Assembly: GCF_023283765.1 (NCBI RefSeq)
Contig: NZ_JAKILG010000012.1
Coordinates: 1-64,000, forward strand
DNA: 64,000 bases
Direction of reading: 5' to 3'
Source: Shewanella profunda
GTDB taxonomy: Bacteria; Pseudomonadota; Gammaproteobacteria; Enterobacterales; Shewanellaceae
The notes beneath the pieces were generated by a model. That model was not told the origin of the DNA, made no database searches, and saw nothing but the letters and a program-made list of their open reading frames with translations. Each line of letters begins with the position of its first letter. Position 1 is the first letter of the stretch. Both the position numbers and the translations under genes were made by a program. Shown one piece after another: positions 36,666 to 45,626 of the stretch.

Positions 36666-37715
36666 CTATTTTAATGGGGTATTTACTGACGGTACGGACT
36701 GCTGACTATGAGTAATGAGCGTCGTGGCAAGTGTGTCAGCTGCATTTATCGCACTTAATCCGAGACCACCAAGTAGCGCTTGTGCGGCAAGGTTTTGAAT
36801 ATGCCCGTTTTTACCTGCAGGTGTATGGGCTATTAGGGGCATTTCTTGCAGCAACTCTTGGGTTATTTGCTCATTGGTTTTTCCATCGGGTTTATCGCTA
36901 CGCCTTGACAATAGGATAATGTCGGGCTGTAAAGATAAAATGCCCTCTTGAGACAGGGTCTTATAGCCGTCAAATTCGGCGATGTTTATTGCACCGGATA
37001 GCTCAATAATGATATCTGCCGCAGTGCCTTTTCCGCCAACCCTTGCTCCGCGACCTTCTTGTAATAACATAAACAGAATTTTAGGCGGAGTGCTGGCATT
37101 GTGAACTTGCTGTTTTTTAGCTTGCAAGCTTTGAAGCTGCAAATGTAAATCCTGTTTTAATTTTGCCGCATTATCTTGGCGATTAAGTAGCTGACCTAAT
37201 GTATCTACATTACTCATTAACTGTGATTCATCGGTTGTTGCGGGTAATTGTATGACTTGGATATTGGCCTGTTTAAGCACCTTGAGCGTGGTTTCTGGCC
37301 CCATAACATCCGAGCCGATAACCAGTGTAGGGGAGAGGGCAATAATTCCCTCGGCAGAGAGCATTCTGTGATAGCCCAATTTAGTAATATGGTTTAAGTT
37401 TTCAGGGATATAGCTGGTGGAATCGATGGCGACTAAACTATCGCCCGCATCGAGTGCTAGCACCAGTTCAGTTACCCCCGCCCCCGCACTCACTAACCTG
37501 ATATCTTGCTCTGCGCTCACTGCATTAGGGGTGAAACCCATAGCTGAAAAAATAATAGTGGACGAAAAAAGAGCCGTGGCAACAATGCATGATAGGGATT
37601 TTTGGGCATGACTTTTTAGTCGATTATTGAGGCGATTTAATCCGTGGTCATAGCTCAATTTAGCTATGCCTTTTAAAGCTATCATGCTGATTGCACTCGC
37701 GGTTTGGTACAACAT
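36666..37715 (-). CDS. hmuT: Hemin ABC transporter substrate-binding protein HmuT
   Basis: Periplasmic heme-binding protein, 349 residues. AAGGAGTAACT precedes the ATG at 37715. It has an unusually long N-terminal stretch: the hydrophobic core (IVATALFSSTIIFSAMGF) lies at about 44-61 and cleavage is expected near VSA-EQD, so the signal peptide has an extended n-region of about 40 residues. An internal start could be used instead, but none has a better ribosome site. The mature part has the TroA/BtuF fold with VSAGAGVTELVLALD and the family loop EGIIALSPTLVIGSDVMGPE. Confidence 0.92.
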   Translation of the reverse strand: MLYQTASAISMIALKGIAKLSYDHGLNRLNNRLKSHAQKSLSCIVATALFSSTIIFSAMGFTPNAVSAEQDIRLVSAGAGVTELVLALDAGDSLVAIDSTSYIPENLNHITKLGYHRMLSAEGIIALSPTLVIGSDVMGPETTLKVLKQANIQVIQLPATTDESQLMSNVDTLGQLLNRQDNAAKLKQDLHLQLQSLQAKKQQVHNASTPPKILFMLLQEGRGARVGGKGTAADIIIELSGAINIAEFDGYKTLSQEGILSLQPDIILLSRRSDKPDGKTNEQITQELLQEMPLIAHTPAGKNGHIQNLAAQALLGGLGLSAINAADTLATTLITHSQQSVPSVNTPLK

Positions 37716-37829
37716 AGTTACTCCTTATTCATTTATCATCCGGGAACGGCAATTCGCGGATCAGTATTTTGTTAAAGTAGCGCTGCGAGCTAATTCCGTT
37801 TCAACGCTATGGCGAGCTCTCGTATGGGA

Positions 37830-38264
37830 TTAGTGCTCCATCAAAATTTGAGTCTGGCTAATGGATTGCGCTTGCAATAGCGCCAGTAGCTGCATCAATG
37901 GCTCTACGGGTGCAGCTTTGTCAGCCGCAATAATCACGGTTGCGTCAGGCATCGCCTGAAAACGTGCTGCAAACGCTGTGGTAAAAGTCGCTAAGTCATT
38001 AAATTCTTCACCATCAATTGCCCAATAAGGTGCTGTTGCCATGATATTGATGGTAATAGCCTGTTTGTTTTCTACCACTGTCATGGCCGAACTTGGACTC
38101 TGGGGCACGTCTACTGGCAAGCTGAGCAATTGGCTATTTGCCGTTAGCAGCAGAAACACCAATACGATAAAAATAATGTCGATGAGTGCCGTTAAATCGA
38201 TACTCGGGAGTTGATCGGGTGCCGATATACCATTGGGGAAGGCGGATTTATCTGGGGTGATCAT
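37830..38264 (-). CDS. exbD: TonB-system biopolymer transport protein ExbD
   Basis: A 144-residue protein. One N-terminal membrane helix (about 24-44, DLTALIDIIFIVLVFLLL) holds the essential Asp (LIDIIFI), and a periplasmic domain follows. Overlaps exbB by four bases (ATGA). With ExbB it powers the TonB encoded upstream, dedicated here to heme uptake. Confidence 0.93.
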   Translation of the reverse strand: MITPDKSAFPNGISAPDQLPSIDLTALIDIIFIVLVFLLLTANSQLLSLPVDVPQSPSSAMTVVENKQAITINIMATAPYWAIDGEEFNDLATFTTAFAARFQAMPDATVIIAADKAAPVEPLMQLLALLQAQSISQTQILMEH

Positions 38265-38998
38265 GGCTGAGGCTCAATATGGGCTTTGAGCGGCTCAATT
38301 GGTTTACTGGCTCGCTCAAATGCTTGATATACATTGGTATTGATGGAGATATCTTCGATACCTGCTAACCAAAGATTGAGTTGATTGAGCACATGGCTGG
38401 CACGCAGACATTGCCCCTGAGCCCAGATCCCAAAAAGATGGGCGGCGGTAATGGCTGGCACGGCGATAATGAGTCCGGCCGCAGTGGTGTTCATGGCAAG
38501 TCCTAAACCTGCGCTGAGTTGCGCTGGCGTCACTGGGCCTTGGGATTGACCAAGTTCTGAGAACATGTCAATTAATCCCAAAACAGTGCCGAGTAACCCA
38601 AGCAAAGGGCTAATAATGCCAATGACTTGTAATACTTTTAGTCCGGCTTGTAGGTCACGCTGCTGTTTATTGAGCCATAGACTCAGTAATTCTTCCCTGA
38701 GTGCTTTAGGTTGGTGGACTTGGTTGAGTAGTAAGGTGGCGCCGCGGGCGAGTAAGTCCTGTTGCACACTTGTTTGTGCGAGCAAAGCGTTAACGTTTTC
38801 AGTTGTTGCCGATAATGTTGATCTGCGAAGGTTTTTTATCCAAGCCTGCTTTTGCGGCAGGATAGATAACAAGGTTTGATGTAAAAACAGTGCACTACGT
38901 TCAAGACAGATCATTAACGCTAGAAAAGCGCATAACAACAATGGCCAAGTCAGTACACCAAGCTGTGTTTGTAAAGTTGAAAAGTCAGTCATGGGCAT
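38261..38998 (-). CDS. exbB: TonB-system proton channel component ExbB
   Basis: MotA/TolQ/ExbB family, 245 residues, with three membrane helices (about 14-32, 127-150 and 172-195). The conserved GLLGTVLGLIDMF and LGLAMNTTAAGLIIAVPAIT segments include the proton-path Thr residues. AGAGAGG precedes the ATG. In operon with tonB and exbD. Confidence 0.93.
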   Translation of the reverse strand: MPMTDFSTLQTQLGVLTWPLLLCAFLALMICLERSALFLHQTLLSILPQKQAWIKNLRRSTLSATTENVNALLAQTSVQQDLLARGATLLLNQVHQPKALREELLSLWLNKQQRDLQAGLKVLQVIGIISPLLGLLGTVLGLIDMFSELGQSQGPVTPAQLSAGLGLAMNTTAAGLIIAVPAITAAHLFGIWAQGQCLRASHVLNQLNLWLAGIEDISINTNVYQAFERASKPIEPLKAHIEPQP

Positions 38999-39060
38999 TA
39001 AGCCTCTCTAATCAGTAGCATTATCATTTGATAGGTTTGTTTAAAGCTTGCAATAAATCG

Positions 39061-39900
39061 CTAATTGAGCGCAAAACGGATCGGCACTCTGACCCTATAG
39101 TGGCTTGCCAGTTTTTGGGGTGGTGCCTCAAATTGCCAAGTCTCAACGGCTTCTAGTGCGGCTTGATCTAACAAGCTAAACCCTGAACTTTTCACTAGGG
39201 TGAGTGCTAATTGCTCACCCAATTCGTTAAACATCACTTCTACCATTGCGGTGCCTTCTAACCCTTTTTTACGTGCCATGCGTGGATAATTGGGCTGAGG
39301 TGGTGGCGTGGTAAAGAGGGGTTTTTCTAATTCCACTATGTTGGTTTTAATGCTGGAGGTTTGGGGATAATGGGGTGTTAACTCAGTCTGCATAGCAGTA
39401 TCAGATTCTTTTTCTTCTATTTTTGTTGTTTTTGTTTCGGAAAATTTAGATAACGTGAAATTCGCTAACTGTGGTTCAGCTTGCGTTAGTTGATTAACGG
39501 TTTTAGGTTGGCTTGCCGTTTTAGTCGAAGAAGGTTTGAGCGCAGGCGTATCAATTGATTTTGATTGAATACTGCTTTTTTCGATTTTTGCTGTGGATGT
39601 TGGCTCTGCCTTAGGTTCAGTGATTATAGGCTCAGTGGTTTTAGACTTAGTGGCGTTATGCTTAGTGGGTTCAGGTTTAGTGGCTTTAGGCTTAGTGATG
39701 GTGGCCACTTCACTGTGAACGGTTTTTAGCGGCATAGTTAAATTGAGGCTCACATGGTTTGCGCTACGGTTGAGTATGGACGCAGATGTCGTCGATATCG
39801 CATTCAATTGCTGTGGGACGACAGATGGCTGTGAGGCAATAACCCCTGTTTGGATGGCGATAGTTAACGCGCCAAAGACCAGATATCGTTTCGGTGTCAC
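39061..39900 (-). CDS. tonB: TonB energy-transducing protein
   Basis: A 279-residue TonB. The start is GTG at 39900 with AGGAG about a dozen bases upstream. One N-terminal membrane anchor (about 6-24) is followed by a Lys/Thr/Pro/Glu linker with short repeats (TKPKATKPEPTKHNATKSK, residues about 73-91). The C-terminal TonB domain has YPRMARKKGLEG near residue 203 and FEAPPQ near the end. It leads tonB-exbB-exbD-hmuTUV on this strand and shares a Fur-box region with hugA. Confidence 0.93.
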   Translation of the reverse strand: MTPKRYLVFGALTIAIQTGVIASQPSVVPQQLNAISTTSASILNRSANHVSLNLTMPLKTVHSEVATITKPKATKPEPTKHNATKSKTTEPIITEPKAEPTSTAKIEKSSIQSKSIDTPALKPSSTKTASQPKTVNQLTQAEPQLANFTLSKFSETKTTKIEEKESDTAMQTELTPHYPQTSSIKTNIVELEKPLFTTPPPQPNYPRMARKKGLEGTAMVEVMFNELGEQLALTLVKSSGFSLLDQAALEAVETWQFEAPPQKLASHYRVRVPIRFALN

Positions 39901-39984
39901 AGCAATCTCATCTCCTAAAAAGGGATATATTCCGACGTTTAAGCATTTTCGCTAATTAAGATACTGCAATATAAACAAGATCGC

Positions 39985-40005
39985 AAATGATAATGATTTT
40001 CATTT
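39985..40005. promoter_or_regulatory. Fur box between tonB and hugA
   Basis: AAATGATAATGATTTTCATT, followed by T, is a good match to the Fur palindrome and lies between the divergent tonB and hugA genes. Iron-dependent repression of both strands of the heme locus is expected. Confidence 0.85.
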
Positions 40006-40164
40006 GATCTATTTTATTGTCTCAGGTAGAGTGCCAGCAATTGCTCGAATGGGCGCTTAAAAAAACAGCTGTTTCACTAATTTTACCCATATTGCACTTT
40101 TTTACAGGGTGTTGAGTCAGGGGAATTGAATGGAAATAACTGGATATCACTTGAGGATAAAGAG

Positions 40165-42270
40165 ATGAAGAAAAAGCCATTAGTCATCGCGATGGCGGTA
40201 GCGCTGGGTAGTACGGCATTAAGTTTTATGACATTAAGTTTTACATTAGCAGCCGAAGAAGTTGCTAAGACTGTGACTCAAGAAAGTGCCGATAAAAAAC
40301 TCGTCACCACCGAGTTTGATGAAGTGTTAGTGAGTGCAACGCGGATCAGCGAAAAAGTCTCCGAAACCAGTCGCAGTGTAGCTGTTGTGGGCGAAGAGCA
40401 GCTTACTATTGCTCAAGCTTCCTCCGTGGCGAATGCTCTTAAAAATGAGGCGAATATTACTCTGACTAATGGTCCAAGAGCTTCATCGCAAGGGGTTGAA
40501 ATCCGTGGTTTAAGCGGCGATAGGGTACTGCAAACGATCGATGGTGCGAGGCAAAATACCAGTTCTGGTCACAGGGGCACATATTTTATGGATCCTGAGT
40601 TACTCAAATCGATTGAGGTAATACGTGGTCCTGCGAGTAGTTTGTGGGGGAGTGGTGCTCTAGGTGGTGTAGTCGCACAGAATACCAAGTCGGCAAAAGA
40701 CTTTTTAGAGCCAAATGAGACATTTGGTGGTTATCTTCAGCAAGGTTATGAAACCAATGGCGATCGCGTTAAAACTAGCGGTGCCGTTTATGGACAAGAA
40801 GGCACGATTGATTGGTTACTTAATGGTTCCTACTTCGATTCAAATAATATTAAAACCGGTAACGATGAGACCCTAACCAACAGCGCATCCGATGGTGGCA
40901 GTGGTTTGGCTAAACTGGGTTGGCAAGCCGATGAGGCGTCACGCTTAGAATTATCTGCAAGGGTTAATAAGATCAACGAATTAGTACCAAGTAATCCCTC
41001 AACGGTGGTAAGTAGTTCTGTTCCCTTAGTTAACCGCAAGACGGATGATCAAAATATCACATTAAATTATAGTCTTAACCCTACCGATAACCCTTATCTG
41101 GATACTAAGGTACAAGTGTATTGGAATAGTACGGACTATGATGAAGACCGCGTGACTAAAGGTCAAAAGGACAGTACTGAGTATCGGACCATAGGAGTGA
41201 ATCTGAATAACAGTTCACGCTTAGGCAATACCCAGTTGACCTATGGGGTCGATGGTTACCGCGATACCATAGAAACCGTTCGTGACGATACGGGGCAAAC
41301 AGGGCAGCGCCCAGGAAACATTGACGGTGAAAGCACGGTTTGGGGCGCTTTTACCCGAGCAGATATTGAGTTGACTAAGACCCTCAACCTAGACGCAGCG
41401 CTGCGTTATGACAGCTTTAAAAATGACAGTAATAACCTCAATATGTCATCGGATGACAATGAGTTATCACCCTCACTCGGACTGACTTGGCAGACTCTAC
41501 CTTGGTTGACCTTAAGTGCCCGTTATGATCAAGCCTTCCGCGCACCAACGGTGGAGGAAATGTATTCTAGTGGAACCCACTACTGCATTCCGTCTATTCC
41601 AGGATTTTTACCCGAAGGATTGTGCAACACTTTTGCGACCAATCCGGATTTAAAGTCTGAAACAGCGCGCAATAAAGAAATTAAAGCTGACTTACGTTTT
41701 AGTGACTTGGCGGGTGATGACGAGCTGGCGGTTACCTTAAATATCTTCCGTAACGATGTGGACGATTTTATCGTGCAGCAGGTTTCTGATCCGTTAATGG
41801 GTATTCCTGGTTTTGAGCAAACAACCTCATGGAATAACGTAGAAGATGCCCGTTTGACGGGGTTTGAATTAACTGGTCGTTATCGTATTGGTCAGACACG
41901 TTTAGCCATGAACTACGGCCAAACCCGCGGTGAAGACCGTAATACGGGGGAATATATTGAAGGTATGCCAGCCAATAAATTCAACATCGATTTATCCCAA
42001 GGCATTATGGATGGTGATATGAAACTGGGCACCCGAGTCACCTATGTCGCGAGTCAGTCGAATACGCCAGATGGTTACAGCGTGGCTAAATACGATGATT
42101 ACAAATTATGGGATATCTATGTTGCATGGGAGCCTACTATGGGGGTGATGTCTGGTGTAAGAGTGGATTTTGCCATTGAAAATATCGGTGATGAGCAGTA
42201 TCAACAGGCATGGCAAACCTTGTATCAGCCGGGTCGAAATATGAAATTATCGGCGCGCTATATGTTCTAA
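40165..42270 (+). CDS. hugA: TonB-dependent heme/hemoglobin receptor HugA
   Basis: Outer-membrane heme receptor of 701 residues. The start ATG at 40165 (MKKKPLVIAMAVALGS) follows GAGGATAAAGAG; an in-frame ATG at 40126 adds 13 residues. Signal peptide ends around LAAEE. The plug (about 45-165) carries the TonB-box-like FDEVLVSATR, RGLSGDRVLQTIDGARQ and EVIRGPASSLWGSGALGGV. The barrel contains FRAPTVEEMY near residue 456 and NPDLKSETARNKE, the FRAP/NPxL signature of heme receptors. It ends with the aromatic terminus ARYMF. Confidence 0.95.
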   Translation: MKKKPLVIAMAVALGSTALSFMTLSFTLAAEEVAKTVTQESADKKLVTTEFDEVLVSATRISEKVSETSRSVAVVGEEQLTIAQASSVANALKNEANITLTNGPRASSQGVEIRGLSGDRVLQTIDGARQNTSSGHRGTYFMDPELLKSIEVIRGPASSLWGSGALGGVVAQNTKSAKDFLEPNETFGGYLQQGYETNGDRVKTSGAVYGQEGTIDWLLNGSYFDSNNIKTGNDETLTNSASDGGSGLAKLGWQADEASRLELSARVNKINELVPSNPSTVVSSSVPLVNRKTDDQNITLNYSLNPTDNPYLDTKVQVYWNSTDYDEDRVTKGQKDSTEYRTIGVNLNNSSRLGNTQLTYGVDGYRDTIETVRDDTGQTGQRPGNIDGESTVWGAFTRADIELTKTLNLDAALRYDSFKNDSNNLNMSSDDNELSPSLGLTWQTLPWLTLSARYDQAFRAPTVEEMYSSGTHYCIPSIPGFLPEGLCNTFATNPDLKSETARNKEIKADLRFSDLAGDDELAVTLNIFRNDVDDFIVQQVSDPLMGIPGFEQTTSWNNVEDARLTGFELTGRYRIGQTRLAMNYGQTRGEDRNTGEYIEGMPANKFNIDLSQGIMDGDMKLGTRVTYVASQSNTPDGYSVAKYDDYKLWDIYVAWEPTMGVMSGVRVDFAIENIGDEQYQQAWQTLYQPGRNMKLSARYMF

Positions 42271-42296
42271 ACTTCAGTTTGAGGAGCAAGATAAAG

Positions 42297-42857
42297 ATGA
42301 CTCTTGATACTAATATCGTGGCAAGTATCGCCCCTGATACAGAACACGCCGCGCGCCATATCATGCTTAGACAACGATTTGAGCAACAAGCCGATTTAAT
42401 GCCAGCACAGCTTGCCAGTGAATTAGGCATCGCCGAGATAGAAGTAGTTGCAGCATTACCGCCGGAGCAAGTGGTTTTTATACCGTTAACTCAGCTTGAT
42501 ACTTTGCTGCAAGCACTACCAGAGTGGGGAAACTTAACCACTATTGTGATGCTTTCTGGCAGTGTATTTGAATTTAAAGGTGATTTCCCCCAGGGCAAAT
42601 ATGTCCACGGCTATTACAACCTTTATAGTAAAGGTGATGGTTTACATGGACACCTCAAACTAGATGCAATGCGCGGTATCGCGTTAATCAGCCGCCCATT
42701 TAGGGGCAGTGAGAGCCATTCGATCAACTTTTTTGGGAATGAAGGTGAGGTGGTTTTTAAAGTGTATTTAGGTCGTGATAAACAAAGGGCGTTATTTCCT
42801 GAGCAAGTACGCCAATTTAAAGCGTTAGCTGCCACTTTTGCATCGTCACAGATCTAA
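42297..42857 (+). CDS. hugX: Cytoplasmic heme carrier HutX/HugX family
   Basis: A 186-residue protein of the ChuX/HutX group, which binds heme in the cytoplasm and hands it to the degrading enzyme. The start ATG at 42297 follows GAGGAGC; a longer frame overlaps hugA. Motifs include VFEFKGDFPQGKYVHGYYNL near residue 82 and SHSINFFGNEGEVVFKVYLG near residue 141. It sits between receptor and hugZ. Confidence 0.92.
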   Translation: MTLDTNIVASIAPDTEHAARHIMLRQRFEQQADLMPAQLASELGIAEIEVVAALPPEQVVFIPLTQLDTLLQALPEWGNLTTIVMLSGSVFEFKGDFPQGKYVHGYYNLYSKGDGLHGHLKLDAMRGIALISRPFRGSESHSINFFGNEGEVVFKVYLGRDKQRALFPEQVRQFKALAATFASSQI

Positions 42858-42908
42858 GCTGATCTGCGCTAAAGAATCAACTTAATTTGAATGAGAGGAA
42901 CAACGCCA

Positions 42909-43466
42909 ATGAAGCCTGAAATGACCGAGCAAGAACAGCGTTTAAGGGACAAATTGTTACCCGAAATTGAAGCTTTTAAGCAGCAAAAAGAAACCCTGCA
43001 ATTAGCAACCGTTGATATTAATGGTCAACCCAATGCTAGTTATGCGCCCTTTGCGCTGGCCGATGATGGATTCTATATTCTAGTGAGTGATCTCGCTAGA
43101 CATGGTCATAACCTAAAACATTCAGCCAAAGTGTCAGTGATGTTGGTGGAAGATGAAACAGCAGCCAAATCTGTATTTGCCCGCAAACGTTTGACCTTCG
43201 ATGCGATTGCCGAAGCGGTTCCCCGTGATACTCCCGCTTTTAGCAAAGGTGTTGCGGCGTTATCCGCCCGCTTTGGTGAAATGTCCGATAATCTTGCTGC
43301 GTTGACGGATTTTAATTTATATAAACTCGCGCCCCATCAAGGTTTATATGTGAAAGGTTTCGGCCAAGCCTTTAGCCTGAGCGGCGCAGAACTATTAGAT
43401 GTGGATTGGAAACGTGATGGTCACCATGGCACACCTAAAACGCCAGAAAATATGCAAGTCGCTTAG
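42909..43466 (+). CDS. hugZ: Heme-degrading HugZ/HutZ (split-barrel flavin-fold)
   Basis: A 185-residue pyridoxamine-phosphate-oxidase-fold protein required for heme use and, in HutZ, heme cleavage. The start ATG at 42909 follows GAGAGGAAC; the ATG at 42891 lacks a ribosome site. Family motifs: LQLATVDINGQPNASYAPFA near residue 32 and FARKRLTFDAIA near 95. The C-terminal GHHGTPKTPE holds the heme-linked histidines. Last gene of hugA-hugX-hugZ. Confidence 0.93.
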   Translation: MKPEMTEQEQRLRDKLLPEIEAFKQQKETLQLATVDINGQPNASYAPFALADDGFYILVSDLARHGHNLKHSAKVSVMLVEDETAAKSVFARKRLTFDAIAEAVPRDTPAFSKGVAALSARFGEMSDNLAALTDFNLYKLAPHQGLYVKGFGQAFSLSGAELLDVDWKRDGHHGTPKTPENMQVA

Positions 43467-43512
43467 GTTTTTATCCGGTTATTTGTCTACCTAAGTTAGG
43501 CCCATTCAACAG

Positions 43513-43542
43513 TGCCAAATTCTCAATCCATGTGAGTTTGGC
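43513..43542 (+). terminator. Probable terminator after hugZ
   Basis: TGCCAAA and TTTGGCA arms with an inner CTCA/TGAG pair; the T-tract is short (TTTG). Confidence 0.6.
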
Positions 43543-43648
43543 ATTTGCGTTTTTAAGTTAATATGGCAATAGTACACATTCGCCCTTGAATTCTCCTTTA
43601 ATAGGCAGCATCTCTCCTATGCCTGAATGACAGTTCTCTACCCGAAGG

Positions 43649-45550
43649 ATGCCAAGAGTGCATGAGCCTACCGCTAAATCATCTGAATCCACTAAAACTG
43701 ACTCTGAGTCTGTTAATCGCCAGCAACAAACACAATCTCCATTCGTCTCTGACGCAGCTAAAAATCCAACCTCAAAGATACGCCAACGACCGGTATTACC
43801 TTGGATTGCGGGTTTTCTTAAGCCATATAAGTTTAAAGTGGTCGCCGCGATTATCTTTTTGATGATAGGTTCACTCGCTTGGTTGTCACTCGGTCAAGGA
43901 GTACGCTTGATGGTGGACGAGGGCTTTGTGCGGGATAATGCGCAGCGCTTAAATGAAATCATACTGTTAGTGCTTGTTATTACTGCGGTGAGTGGTGCAG
44001 CGGTGTTCTGTCGTTTTTATTTAATGACTTGGCTTGGCGAGCGTGTCAGCGCTGATATTCGTCTTACTGTTTATAATCAACTGCTTAAACTTTCTCCTGC
44101 CTTTTACGCTAAGGTGCGAACTGGTGAAGTGATTTCCCGTTTTACCGCCGACTCAACCTTGCTACAAACTGTGGTGGGGTCGAGCCTTTCTATGGCATTG
44201 CGCTCTGGCGTAACTGTGCTTGGCGGTTTAGTCATGATGGGTATTACCAGCGTAAAAATGACCTTATTAGTACTATTGGCCGTGCCTTTAGTGCTGGGGC
44301 CTGTGATCTTTTTCGGTCGAAAAGTACGCATACTTGCGCGTGAAAGCCAAGATAGGGTTGCCGATCTTGGTGCCTACGTGGATGAAACACTCCATGAGAT
44401 CCACACGGTACAAGCCTATGGGCATGAGGATAAAGATCGCAGTTTATTTAATACCCGCGTTGAAGATGTGATGTCGGCGGCAAGCGGTAGAATTCGTTAT
44501 CGTGCTCTGCTTATTTCATCCGTGATGTTTTTAAGTATCGCCGCCATTGCTATGGTGACTTGGGTTGGTGCCCACGATGTGATGGCGGGAACAATGACGG
44601 GTGGTGAATTATCAGCCTTTATGTTTTATGCCGTTATGGTGGCCGGCGCAGTGGCAACCATTAGTGAGGTGATAGGCGAGATCCAGCGGGCGTCTGGCGC
44701 CGCCGAACGTTTAATCGAACTGGCTGAAACGCAAGTGGATATTCCCGTTGCAACTCATCCTGTGAGTTTACCCGCCGATGTTAGTGGTGAGCTAGTTATT
44801 GAGGGACTCAGTTTTGCTTATCCTGAGCAGGACACCTTAGTGCTTAAAGAACTCAATATGACGATTACCGCCGGTGAGCGGGTCGCCTTAGTGGGGCCAA
44901 GCGGCGCGGGTAAAAGCACCTTATTCCAGTTATTACAGCGCTTTTACGTCCCCAGTGCTGGCAGTATTCGGCTCGAAGGGATTGATATTGCGAAGTTAAC
45001 ACCACAGGAATTACGAGCACAGTTTGCTTTAGTGCCACAGGATTCAGTGATCTTTGCAACCAGCGTACTTGAAAACGTGCGTTATGGCCGAGTCGATGCA
45101 ACCGAGCAGGAAGTGATTGATGCTTGTATTGCAGCCAGGGCCCATGAGTTTATTAGCGAGTTCAGTGACGGTTATCAAACCTATTTAGGCGAGCGTGGTG
45201 TGCGACTTTCTGGCGGGCAAAAACAACGCATAGCGATAGCACGAGCGATTTTGGCAGACAGACCAATATTGTTACTCGATGAGGCGACCAGTGCTTTAGA
45301 TGCAGTCAGCGAGCAGAAAGTAAAGCAAGCTCTGGACGTATTGATGGTGGGTAAAACCACCTTGATTATTGCCCATCGTTTATCGACGGTTATCAATGCG
45401 GATAGGATTTTTGTCTTTGATAAGGGTGAGATTATCGCCAGCGGCCGCCATCAAGAGTTGATGCAATCGAATGCGTTATATCGCGAATTTGCCAGTCTTC
45501 AATTGTTAACCGAAGAGGCCAATGCCAGCGCCTTGAGTGATATTGTCTAA
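43649..45550 (+). CDS. MsbA-like ABC exporter (membrane domain fused to ATPase)
   Basis: A half-size ABC exporter of 633 residues that should dimerise. Residues 1-45 are a polar Ser/Thr/Gln-rich extension. Six helices follow (about 55-330), then the ATPase: Walker A GPSGAGKST near residue 420, RGVRLSGGQKQRIAIARAIL signature near 516, Walker B RPILLLDEATSAL, and H-loop IAHRL. AAGG sits too close to the ATG at 43649; the GTG at 43658 (three codons later) is better spaced, so the true start may be there. Substrate unknown; no link to the heme genes can be shown. Confidence 0.9.
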   Translation: MPRVHEPTAKSSESTKTDSESVNRQQQTQSPFVSDAAKNPTSKIRQRPVLPWIAGFLKPYKFKVVAAIIFLMIGSLAWLSLGQGVRLMVDEGFVRDNAQRLNEIILLVLVITAVSGAAVFCRFYLMTWLGERVSADIRLTVYNQLLKLSPAFYAKVRTGEVISRFTADSTLLQTVVGSSLSMALRSGVTVLGGLVMMGITSVKMTLLVLLAVPLVLGPVIFFGRKVRILARESQDRVADLGAYVDETLHEIHTVQAYGHEDKDRSLFNTRVEDVMSAASGRIRYRALLISSVMFLSIAAIAMVTWVGAHDVMAGTMTGGELSAFMFYAVMVAGAVATISEVIGEIQRASGAAERLIELAETQVDIPVATHPVSLPADVSGELVIEGLSFAYPEQDTLVLKELNMTITAGERVALVGPSGAGKSTLFQLLQRFYVPSAGSIRLEGIDIAKLTPQELRAQFALVPQDSVIFATSVLENVRYGRVDATEQEVIDACIAARAHEFISEFSDGYQTYLGERGVRLSGGQKQRIAIARAILADRPILLLDEATSALDAVSEQKVKQALDVLMVGKTTLIIAHRLSTVINADRIFVFDKGEIIASGRHQELMQSNALYREFASLQLLTEEANASALSDIV

Positions 45551-45561
45551 GCTAAAATAAA

Positions 45562-45606
45562 CCCCAGTGGTTAACTACAACACACGGTTGTAGTTAACCA
45601 CTGGGG
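45562..45606. terminator. 20-bp perfect inverted repeat between converging genes
   Basis: CCCCAGTGGTTAACTACAAC (45562-45581) pairs perfectly with bases 45587-45606 around a five-base loop ACACG. It lies between the exporter and the fadD-like gene. There is no direct T-run on the plus side. It probably acts as a shared 3' end or RNA stabiliser. Confidence 0.7.
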
Positions 45607-45626
45607 AGATCGGACGCCTATTTTTT

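Noticed and set aside
39012..39036. A second Fur-like site between exbB and tonB (GCATTATCATTTGATA)
   Set aside because: Only one half-site is good, and the genes are in one operon, so a second box is not needed.
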